This document shows positions 4,994-10,179 of a stretch of DNA of 10,179 nt, one piece after another. The stretch is from the NCBI GenBank assembly GCA_934643185.1, contig CAKUBN010000074.1:1-10179 (forward strand), given 5' to 3'. Both the position numbers and the translations under genes were made by a program. Within the stretch, counting starts at the first letter, position 1; every line of letters begins with the position of its first letter. This stretch comes from an uncultured Eubacteriales bacterium. GTDB taxonomy: Bacteria; Bacillota; Clostridia; Oscillospirales; Acutalibacteraceae. The notes beneath the pieces are model-generated. The model saw only the letters and a list, made by a program, of their open reading frames with translations, was not told the origin of the DNA and ran no database searches.

Positions 4994-7353
4994 TGGTCAC
5001 AAACGCGTTTCAAAAGGAGCTTGAAGCTTCGTTATTTGTTCACCGCGCGCTGCCCCTGCACCGCGAAAAATCACTGGAAGCCAAATTTCCGCAGAAAAAA
5101 GTCTTGAAAACCCGCACGCTCTGGGCGGGCGAGCCCGTCACGCTCGCGGGCTACGGCGAGATTACCTATAAAACCGAAAGCGGCGAGCCCGTTTTAAGCG
5201 TCACGCTGCCCACCCGCGCAGACCACTGGCCGGAGGGCGCGCCCGCCGACGGCGACTACGTCAATTTCGGCGCGGCAAAAGTCCGCCTTTTCTTTGACCG
5301 CGAGGATTGGCGCGGCTACAACCGCCTACATTTCTTCGTCCGTGCCGATTTAAACGGCGCGCGGCTCTACTATATGGATGCAAACCTTAAAAGCGAGGGC
5401 GAAATTCCCGTGCCGGATCCCTATTACCGCGAGGGGCATCACTCCATGGAGCTGCAAAACGGCGCGTGGCAGGAGCTTTTCTGGGAGTTTAACGCCATGG
5501 GGCGCGACGCCGTCACCATGCTGGAATTTTCCATCCCGATGATTGGCGGCGATGCGTTCACGGGCGAGGACATTACCGTCGCGTTCAAAAATATCACACT
5601 GGAGCAAGTTGAAACGCCGGAAACGGAGTGCGGATGGCAGTGCCGCGAGAACACCATCACGTATTCCACGGTCGGTTATTTCCCCACAGGCAAAAAGATC
5701 GCTGTCGCAAACGTCACAGCATCGGAATTTGCGCTCGTGAGTGCCGAAACAAACGAAATCGTCTACCGCGCACCGGTCGAGACCGTAAAAAACGAGCGCG
5801 GCACATTTAACGTGCTCGATTTCACCGCGTACCAAACGCCGGGCACGTACATTCTCCGCGCGGGCGAAGCCCAAACCGAGCCGTTCCTCATTGCGGATGG
5901 CCTAACGGAAGAATCCGTCTGGCGCGCCGTCAATTTCCTCTATGGCGAGCGCTGCGGCATGCCGGTCCCGGGCCGCCACGGCACGTGTCACCAAGACATC
6001 ATCGCGGAGCACAACGGCGTGAAAATCTCCTATTCCGGCGGCTGGCACGATGCCGGCGACGTCTCCCAGCAAACGCTGCAAAGCGCCGAGGTCGTTCATG
6101 CCCTGCTCGAGACCGCCTCGCACTGCGATAAAACTTCCGCCCTCTACACGCGTCTCTTAGAGGAAGCCGAGTGGGGGCTCGATTTCGTCCTGCGCACGCG
6201 ATTTGGCGACGGCTATCGCGCAACGAGCGCCGGGCTCACGCGCTACACAAACAATAAGATCGGCGACATGGACGACGTTCAGGCCCGCGTTTTCAACCAC
6301 GCGTTCGAAAACTTCACGTTCGCGGCCGTGGAAGCCTACGCCGCCGTTCAATTCAAAGACGCAGACCCCGGCATCGCCCGCGGCAGCCTGCGCGCCGCAA
6401 AGGAAGATTTTGCGTTCGCCATGGCGCGCTATCAAACACACGGCGCGGAGCAGGAGCAGATGTACGAGCACACGTATAATAGCGGTGCCTCGCAGCACTA
6501 CGCCGTCATCGTCTGGGCAGCGTCGAATCTGTACGCCGCAAGTGAGGAAGAGACCTACGCCGAAACTGCTAGAAATTACGCCGAAAAGCTTCTGAAATGC
6601 CAAGAGACCGGCGCGGCGGGCCTGCCGTTCACGGGCTTCTTCTACCGCGATGAGACCCACAAGGCCATCGTCCACTTCAACCACCAGTCGCGCGAGCAGC
6701 AGTTTGCGCAGGCGCTCGCCGCATTGTACGAGACCCAGCCAAACGCCCCGGAAGCGGAAACGTGGCGCGCCGCCATGCGCCGCCTCGGCGATTATCTTCT
6801 GTACATTTCCGGCAACACCGCACCGTACGGCATGCTGCCCGCCGGTGTCCACCGCTTAGATGAGCCGGAAGACCGCGAGACCTTCCCGTACCTGCACGTC
6901 CTCTGCGATTACGACACCGAAAAAGCGAATTACATCGAGCAATTAAAGCACGGCACGCCCATCGACGCAAACCACGTCCTGAAAAACTTCCCCGTGTGGT
7001 TCTCGTTCCGCGGCAACACCGCCATTTTGCTCGCCATGGGCAAAAGCGCGTCGCTTTTGGGGCGCGTGCTAAAGAATGACCGCCTCACGCAGCTTGGCCG
7101 CGAACAGTTCTACTGGATGTGGGGCAAAAACCCGTTCGGCCAGTCGCTCATCTACGGCGCGGGTACAAACTATTGCAGCCAGTATTCCGCCCTGTGCGGC
7201 GAGCTCGCGGGCGAGATGCCCGTTGGCGTGGAGACCCTCGGCAACACCGATTTGCCGTATTGGCCGCAGACGAACAACGCCACCTACAAAGAGATCTGGA
7301 CGTCCGCCGTCAGCCGCTGGCTGTGGCTCGCCGCCGATTTCACAGACGAATAA
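4993..7353 (+). CDS. Glycoside hydrolase family 9 enzyme, cytoplasmic (operon gene 3)
   Basis: A 786-aa inverting beta-glycosidase of family GH9. Three parts are visible: an N-terminal beta-rich region (about 30-215) resembling a carbohydrate-binding jelly roll, a CelD-type immunoglobulin-like module (about 222-303, with GYFPTGKKIAVAN), and the catalytic (alpha/alpha)6 domain (about 304-786). The GH9 base motif is SGGWHDAGD, with Asp353 and Asp356. The second signature reads WGKNPFGQS (710-718), and the catalytic acid is most likely Glu767 in YKEIWTS. There is no signal peptide, dockerin or anchor, so it should act inside the cell on imported oligosaccharides. GH9 includes cellulases, cellodextrinases and exo-beta-glucosaminidases of chitin operons; linkage to a kinase and a NagB-like protein makes a glucosaminidase or oligosaccharidase role plausible, but this is inference. 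ATG 4993 follows GGAGG and overlaps the previous stop. Confidence 0.92.
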   Translation: MVTNAFQKELEASLFVHRALPLHREKSLEAKFPQKKVLKTRTLWAGEPVTLAGYGEITYKTESGEPVLSVTLPTRADHWPEGAPADGDYVNFGAAKVRLFFDREDWRGYNRLHFFVRADLNGARLYYMDANLKSEGEIPVPDPYYREGHHSMELQNGAWQELFWEFNAMGRDAVTMLEFSIPMIGGDAFTGEDITVAFKNITLEQVETPETECGWQCRENTITYSTVGYFPTGKKIAVANVTASEFALVSAETNEIVYRAPVETVKNERGTFNVLDFTAYQTPGTYILRAGEAQTEPFLIADGLTEESVWRAVNFLYGERCGMPVPGRHGTCHQDIIAEHNGVKISYSGGWHDAGDVSQQTLQSAEVVHALLETASHCDKTSALYTRLLEEAEWGLDFVLRTRFGDGYRATSAGLTRYTNNKIGDMDDVQARVFNHAFENFTFAAVEAYAAVQFKDADPGIARGSLRAAKEDFAFAMARYQTHGAEQEQMYEHTYNSGASQHYAVIVWAASNLYAASEEETYAETARNYAEKLLKCQETGAAGLPFTGFFYRDETHKAIVHFNHQSREQQFAQALAALYETQPNAPEAETWRAAMRRLGDYLLYISGNTAPYGMLPAGVHRLDEPEDRETFPYLHVLCDYDTEKANYIEQLKHGTPIDANHVLKNFPVWFSFRGNTAILLAMGKSASLLGRVLKNDRLTQLGREQFYWMWGKNPFGQSLIYGAGTNYCSQYSALCGELAGEMPVGVETLGNTDLPYWPQTNNATYKEIWTSAVSRWLWLAADFTDE

Positions 7354-7364
7354 AGGAGAAAACC

Positions 7365-8090
7365 ATGCGCATTCACATTGAAAAAGACGAGCAGACGTTT
7401 TTCTACGCCGTCGCCCGGCAGATCGCCGACCAGATCATCCAAAAGCCGAATTCCCTCATCGGCCTTTCCACCGGCCGCACCACAGGCCCCATCCACAAGG
7501 CGCTCGCAGACATTTACGAACAGGAGCGCTTCGATACCTCTAAGGTCATTTTCTTCGGCCTCGATGAAGTCACAAACGTCAGCCGCGATTATTTCGGCAG
7601 CTGCTACTATATGCTCCTGCATGAGGTCATCAAGCCGCTGAACGTCCCGCTCGAGCACTACATCATGCCGCCGACGACCTCCGAAAACTGGCCGGAAGCC
7701 TGCAAATCGTTCGAGTCCGCGCTCGAAAATATCGGCCAAGTCGATCTGCAAATTCTCGGCATCGGCGGCAACGGACACATCGGCTTCAACCAGCCCGGCA
7801 CGCCGTTTGGCCAGACCACCTGGACGTCTGTCATGGAGCCGTGGCTCTACGAGCGCATCCGCCGTGAGACAAATTCACCGGAGGGCGCACCGCTTGGCGG
7901 CATCACGCTCGGCATCAAAAATGTGATGCAAAGCCGCCATATCATCCTCGCCGCAAATAAAGAGATGAAAGCGGAGATTATGCCAAAAGCAGTTCATGGC
8001 CCCGTCACAGAGGACGTCCCCGCAAGCGTTTTACAGCTGCACCCAAACTGCGACGTCTACACCGACCCCGCCGCTGGGAAATTTCTTTAA
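7365..8090 (+). CDS. NagB-family sugar-phosphate isomerase/deaminase (operon gene 4)
   Basis: A 241-aa cytoplasmic protein of the glucosamine-6-phosphate deaminase / 6-phosphogluconolactonase fold, the length of Bacillus-type NagB. NagB converts glucosamine-6-phosphate to fructose-6-phosphate and ammonia. Family motifs: phosphate loop GLSTGRTTG, LDE with Asp67, GIGGNGHIGFNQPGTPF with catalytic His138, and a C-terminal segment GPVTEDVPASVLQLHP. The usual FNEPG motif reads FNQPG, so the active-site Glu (Glu148 in E. coli) is Gln143. The phosphate loop TGGTP is TGRTT, and the Tyr of LDEY is Val. Asn136 in place of the E. coli Asp is normal in Bacillus NagB. It may therefore be a paralogue with a changed reaction. 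ATG 7365 follows AAAGGAG by 6 nt; the open frame extends upstream inside the GH9 gene but without family similarity. Confidence 0.88.
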   Translation: MRIHIEKDEQTFFYAVARQIADQIIQKPNSLIGLSTGRTTGPIHKALADIYEQERFDTSKVIFFGLDEVTNVSRDYFGSCYYMLLHEVIKPLNVPLEHYIMPPTTSENWPEACKSFESALENIGQVDLQILGIGGNGHIGFNQPGTPFGQTTWTSVMEPWLYERIRRETNSPEGAPLGGITLGIKNVMQSRHIILAANKEMKAEIMPKAVHGPVTEDVPASVLQLHPNCDVYTDPAAGKFL

Positions 8091-8204
8091 TATACTACAT
8101 ATAGAATCGCAGATTGTAAAATAGCACTATATATACAATTTAAAACACAAAATACCGTTCAAAATCCCATGTGATTTTATAGCCCCTTTCATGCCGAAAC
8201 CGCA
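8091..8204. other. AT-rich intergenic segment with no clear terminator
   Basis: This stretch between the sugar operon and the YoaK-family promoter is much richer in A and T than the flanking genes. It contains only weak dyads: ATTGTA (8113-8118) / TACAAT (8134-8139) and AAAATC (8161-8166) / GATTTT (8173-8178). Neither is followed by a U tract, so I see no convincing intrinsic terminator for the operon. No small reading frame with a ribosome site was recognised. Confidence 0.55.
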
Positions 8205-8247
8205 TTTTACATTTGCCCCGCATATGGGGTATACTATAAATGTAAAA
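8205..8247. repeat. Nested inverted repeat spanning the YoaK-family promoter
   Basis: TTTTACATTT (8205-8214) and AAATGTAAAA (8238-8247) are perfect 10-bp inverted repeats. Inside them lies CCCC (8216-8219) / GGGG (8226-8229) around GCATAT. The outer arms overlap the -35 box and sit just past the -10 box, so a protein bound here would occlude RNA polymerase. The regulator is unknown. Confidence 0.6.
8206..8235 (+). promoter_or_regulatory. Promoter of the YoaK-family gene
   Basis: TTTACA (8206-8211), an 18-bp spacer and TATACT (8230-8235), with a leader of about 30 nt before the ATG. A palindrome surrounds the whole promoter (see the inverted repeat at 8205-8247). Confidence 0.72.
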
Positions 8248-8272
8248 AGCACAGAAAGCGGTGAGAAACGGT

Positions 8273-8995
8273 ATGACAAAAACGAAAAATTCTTATAAAA
8301 TCATGGGCCGCAGGCTTCGCCTCACGTCGGCGGAGCAAATGTCCGACGCGTATATCACGGCGCTGCTTTTAACGGTCTCCGGCGGCTTTCAGGATGCCTA
8401 CACGTACTGCTTCCGCGGGCAGGTGTTCGCAAACGCGCAGACGGGTAACATCGTCCTGCTCAGCGCCAATCTGCTTTATGGGCAGTGGGCGCGCGTACTG
8501 CATTATCTCATCCCGCTCACGGCGTTCGTGCTCGGCACCTGCGCCGCAGAGCTCATCCGCATGCGCTTTAAAGAAGCGAAAAAGCTCCACTGGCGGCAGA
8601 CCGTCCTGCTGCTCGAGATCCTCACGCTGTTTATAGTCGGCTTCATCCCGTCGGATAACCTCGCAAACGCCATGGTCTCGTTCGTCAGCGCCATTCAGAT
8701 GCAGTCGTTCCGCAAAATGCACGGCAAGTCCTACGCCAGCACCATGTGCATCGGCAATTTAAGAAGCGGCACAGAGCTTATCTGCAGCTATTTCCGCACG
8801 CACGAGAAAAAGCTGCTCGAAAGCGCCCTGCGCTACGGCGGCGTGCTGCTGTGCTTCGCGCTCGGCGCGGGTCTCGGCAGTGTATCGGCAGTTAATTTCG
8901 GCGCAAAAGCTATCTTCATTTCCTGCGGCATTCTGGCGCTCGCGTTCCTCCTTTTGTTTTTAACGCCGTCGGTCGCAGACGATACGCACGAATAG
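8273..8995 (+). CDS. YoaK-family (DUF1275) membrane protein
   Basis: A 240-aa integral membrane protein of the YoaK/DUF1275 family, whose biochemical role is not established. The family hallmark GGFQDAYTY followed by VFANAQTGNIVLL is present near residues 37-62. Hydrophobic segments suggest about six membrane spans: around ITALLLTVSGG, NIVLLSANLLYG, YLIPLTAFVLGTCAAELI, TVLLLEILTLFIVGFI, the pair YGGVLLCFALGAGLGSV and IFISCGILALAFLLLFL, with a less hydrophobic segment NAMVSFVSAI between. A short charged N-terminus precedes the first span. I choose ATG 8273 because GGTGAG (8260-8265) lies 7 nt upstream; an in-frame GTG at 8261 has no such site. It is monocistronic behind its own promoter. Nothing ties it to the sugar operon apart from position. 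Confidence 0.9.
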   Translation: MTKTKNSYKIMGRRLRLTSAEQMSDAYITALLLTVSGGFQDAYTYCFRGQVFANAQTGNIVLLSANLLYGQWARVLHYLIPLTAFVLGTCAAELIRMRFKEAKKLHWRQTVLLLEILTLFIVGFIPSDNLANAMVSFVSAIQMQSFRKMHGKSYASTMCIGNLRSGTELICSYFRTHEKKLLESALRYGGVLLCFALGAGLGSVSAVNFGAKAIFISCGILALAFLLLFLTPSVADDTHE

Positions 8996-8999
8996 CCCC

Positions 9000-9017
9000 G
9001 CTATGCAGTTTCATAGC
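9000..9017 (+). other. Small hairpin after the YoaK-family gene
   Basis: GCTATG (9000-9005) / CATAGC (9012-9017) form a 6-bp stem with a 6-nt loop, 5 bases after the stop codon. No T tract follows, so it is at best a weak or factor-dependent end for the YoaK-family transcript. Confidence 0.4.
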
Positions 9018-9035
9018 TTGTCAAAATCTTGACAA
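9018..9035. repeat. Inverted repeat overlapping the mrp -35 box
   Basis: TTGTCA (9018-9023) and TGACAA (9030-9035) are a perfect 6-bp dyad with a 6-nt centre. The right arm covers the -35 hexamer TTGACA (9029-9034). It is a candidate operator for an unknown regulator. Confidence 0.45.
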
Positions 9036-9057
9036 AAGCGGCGGAACAGGGTAGAAT
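9029..9057 (+). promoter_or_regulatory. Promoter of the mrp gene
   Basis: A perfect -35 TTGACA (9029-9034), a 17-bp spacer and TAGAAT (9052-9057). The predicted start near 9064 leaves a leader of about 80 nt that includes two copies of TATCCCGT (9071-9078 and 9093-9100), 22 bp apart. Confidence 0.85.
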
Positions 9058-9143
9058 AATAAGACCGAAATATCCCGTTTGCGCGGCAAATTTATCCCGT
9101 GCAGATGAAACATTACATGCTTTTAAGAGAGGAAGTATCAGCA

Positions 9144-9980
9144 ATGAGCGAAAACTGTACGCACGACTGCTCCAGCTGCGGCGAGGAATGTCCCTCCCGC
9201 CAGAACCCGGAAAGCTTTCTTGCGCCCATGAATAAGATGAGCAACGTCAAAAAGGTCATCGGTGTTGTCAGCGGCAAGGGCGGCGTAGGCAAAAGCCTTG
9301 TCACCTCCATGATGGCCGTCACCATGCAGCGCCGCGGCTTAAAGACCGCCATTCTCGACGCCGACATCACCGGCCCGTCCATTCCGAAGTGCTTCGGCAT
9401 CCACGAAAAGGCCATGGGCTGCGACGACGGCCTGTTCCCGGTCAACACAAAAACCGGCATCGAAACGATGAGCATCAACGAGCTGCTGCCGAATGAGACC
9501 TCCCCGGTCGTGTGGCGCGGCCCGGTCATCGCCGGCGTCATCAAGCAGTTCTGGAGCGACGTCATCTGGAACGACGTAGACTGCATGTTTGTCGATATGC
9601 CCCCGGGAACCGGCGACGCACCGCTCACGGTGTTCCAGTCCATCCCGCTCGACGGCATCATCATCGTCACCTCCCCGCAGGAGCTCGTCTCCATGATCGT
9701 CTCCAAGGCGGTCGAAATGGCCCAGATGATGAACGTGCCCGTCATCGGTCTCATCGAAAACTACAGCTACGTCAAGTGCCCGTGCTGCGGCGAGCCGTTT
9801 AAGGTCTACGGCGAAAGCCACATCGACGAGGTCGCGGCAAAGTATAACCTCAAGGTGCTCGATAAGCTCCCGCTCGACCCGCAGATCGCCTCCCTGTGCG
9901 ACCGCGGTGCCATCGAGCTCATGGGCGACGGCCTGCTCGACAACACCGCCGACGCCGTAGAAGCCGCCCACCGCGCGTAA
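9144..9980 (+). CDS. mrp: Mrp/ApbC-type P-loop ATPase, iron-sulfur cluster carrier
   Basis: A 278-aa cytoplasmic ATPase of the Mrp/NBP35 family, thought to bind Fe-S clusters and pass them to target proteins. The deviant Walker A SGKGGVGKS is at residues 43-51, followed by LDADITGPS and MPPGTGDAPLT, both family signatures. Near the C-terminus, CPCCGEPF supplies the conserved CxxC-type ligands (Cys212, Cys214, Cys215), where the dimer normally bridges a 4Fe-4S cluster. The N-terminus has four closely spaced cysteines (5, 9, 12, 16), recalling the extra N-terminal cluster of eukaryotic Nbp35. There is no N-terminal DUF59 domain, so this is the short form. I choose ATG 9144, preceded by AGAGAGGAAG; an in-frame ATG at 9099 lacks a ribosome site. 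It has its own promoter and no obvious partner gene here. Confidence 0.94.
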   Translation: MSENCTHDCSSCGEECPSRQNPESFLAPMNKMSNVKKVIGVVSGKGGVGKSLVTSMMAVTMQRRGLKTAILDADITGPSIPKCFGIHEKAMGCDDGLFPVNTKTGIETMSINELLPNETSPVVWRGPVIAGVIKQFWSDVIWNDVDCMFVDMPPGTGDAPLTVFQSIPLDGIIIVTSPQELVSMIVSKAVEMAQMMNVPVIGLIENYSYVKCPCCGEPFKVYGESHIDEVAAKYNLKVLDKLPLDPQIASLCDRGAIELMGDGLLDNTADAVEAAHRA

Positions 9981-9987
9981 AACGGCA

Positions 9988-10016
9988 TTGACATTTCATT
10001 TTTCACGTATTAAAAT
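9988..10016 (+). promoter_or_regulatory. Strong promoter downstream of mrp
   Basis: TTGACA (9988-9993), a 17-bp spacer and TAAAAT (10011-10016), starting 8 bases after the mrp stop codon. It points rightward into a non-coding stretch and the putative insertion sequence; the predicted start is near 10023. Confidence 0.8.
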
Positions 10017-10022
10017 AGAACT

Positions 10023-10109
10023 GTTCGTCTGAGGATATTTCAGAGAAATTGTCATCGGAGGGCGACCTGTTCAAAAGAAACAGAAAGCCGGATAAGATGC
10101 GGGCTGATA
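10023..10109 (+). ncRNA. Candidate structured leader or small RNA, unidentified
   Basis: This is the transcribed stretch between the 9988-10016 promoter and the IS-like end. It has no reading frame with a ribosome site that I recognise. Local stems are visible: TCTGA (10028-10032) / TCAGA (10040-10044) and CTGTT (10067-10071) / AACAG (10079-10083). It matches no riboswitch or small-RNA consensus that I can recall. It may be the leader of a gene that originally followed and has been separated from it by the insertion. Confidence 0.35.
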
Positions 10110-10111
10110 TG

Positions 10112-10163
10112 ATACCTCTAAAGTAGACAGATTAAATATAAAAATCTGTTACTTTGGAGGTAT
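10112..10163 (+). repeat. Long hairpin burying the ribosome site of the IS reading frame
   Basis: Arms 10112-10125 and 10150-10163 pair over 14 bp with one T-G wobble. After a single bulged G (10126), ACAGATT (10127-10133) pairs with AATCTGT (10143-10149), leaving a 9-nt loop. The right arm contains GGAGG (10156-10160), the ribosome site of the frame at 10169, and is followed by five T (10163-10167 region), so it could both hide the ribosome site and stop transcripts arriving from outside. Confidence 0.8.
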
Positions 10164-10168
10164 TTTTC

Positions 10169-10179
10169 ATGCCAAAATC
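10169..10179 (+). CDS. Start of a reading frame, probably IS transposase OrfA (partial)
   Basis: ATG at 10169 follows GGAGG (10156-10160) by 8 nt and opens a frame beginning Met-Pro-Lys before the window ends. MPK is a frequent beginning for the helix-turn-helix OrfA of IS3-family elements, and the IS-like terminal sequence just upstream supports this. Three codons cannot prove identity. Confidence 0.45.

Larger units (their letters stand above)
10110..10179 (+). mobile_element. Left end of an insertion sequence, probably IS3-like (partial)
   Basis: A sharply defined segment begins at about 10110 with TG and reads ATACCTC-TAAAGTAGACAG, resembling the terminal inverted repeats of IS3/IS150-type elements, which often begin with TG and contain an AAAGTTAGACA-like stretch. 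It is followed by a hairpin and a reading frame beginning MPK at 10169. Only about 70 bases are in the window, so the family call rests on terminal similarity recalled from known elements and is tentative. Confidence 0.5.

Noticed and set aside
6157..6852. 231-codon open frame antisense to the GH9 gene
   Set aside because: No promoter or ribosome site, no family similarity; typical shadow frame in GC-rich coding sequence.
7119..7364. Upstream extension of the NagB-like reading frame, overlapping the end of the GH9 gene
   Set aside because: The extension is the arginine-rich shadow of the GH9 coding sequence; family similarity begins at MRIHIEKDE (7365), which has its own AAAGGAG ribosome site.
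8216..8229. CCCC-GCATAT-GGGG as a terminator for the sugar operon
   Set aside because: The stem is only 4 bp, no T tract follows, and it lies inside the -35/-10 spacer of the next gene.
9113..9971. Long antisense open frames across the mrp gene
   Set aside because: They mirror the Mrp codons, have odd composition (Met/Thr/Ser-rich or Asp/Val/His-rich) and no start signals.
10023..10109. Known riboswitch (c-di-GMP, guanidine, preQ1, fluoride, THF types)
   Set aside because: I compared the stretch from memory with these consensus cores and found no matching conserved blocks.
1..10179. CRISPR array, prophage or integron-like structure
   Set aside because: No regularly spaced repeats, no Cas, phage or integrase genes were seen; the only mobile-element signal is at the extreme right end.

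Overview
The window looks like a chromosomal segment of a GC-rich, strictly anaerobic Firmicute, most likely a clostridium of the Oscillospiraceae/Ruminococcaceae type. The evidence is a stand-alone rubrerythrin, strong purine-rich Shine-Dalgarno sites before almost every gene, sigma-A promoters of the TTGACA-17-TATAAT kind, a Bacillus-style NagB-like protein and a clostridial-style Mrp with a cysteine-rich N-terminus. The genus cannot be fixed from the sequence alone.

Layout. Bases 1-198 hold the 3' part of a tRNA-Glu(CUC), a complete tRNA-Asn(GUU) and their shared terminator. A monocistronic rubrerythrin gene (302-841) follows with its own promoter and terminator. Next is a monocistronic TIM-barrel sugar isomerase/epimerase-like gene (1000-1866) behind a perfect consensus promoter. 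It faces a LacI-family repressor gene on the minus strand (3008-1929), and the two share a bidirectional terminator. The 265-bp region between the repressor and the divergent operon is dense with palindromes, including two LacI-type CG-centred sites.

The core of the window is a tightly packed operon (3274-8090). It encodes a second TIM-barrel isomerase/epimerase, a ROK-family sugar kinase, a 786-aa GH9 glycoside hydrolase with no signal peptide, and a NagB-family aldose-ketose isomerase/deaminase. I infer an intracellular pathway: an imported oligosaccharide, plausibly glucosamine- or glucose-containing, is cleaved by the GH9 enzyme, the monosaccharide is phosphorylated by the ROK kinase, and the product is isomerised or deaminated by the NagB-like protein, under control of the divergent repressor. 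No transporter or NagA lies in the window. The NagB-like protein has Gln where NagB has a conserved active-site Glu, so its reaction may not be ordinary glucosamine-6-phosphate deamination.

To the right are a YoaK/DUF1275 membrane protein gene (8273-8995) with a nested palindrome over its promoter, and an Mrp/ApbC-type P-loop ATPase gene (9144-9980) for Fe-S cluster handling. After these comes a strong promoter (9988-10016) that reads about 90 nt of unexplained, possibly structured sequence. That sequence ends at what looks like the left end of an insertion sequence (about 10110 to beyond the window). A 21-bp hairpin there buries the ribosome binding site of the first IS reading frame, which starts at 10169 and is cut by the window edge.
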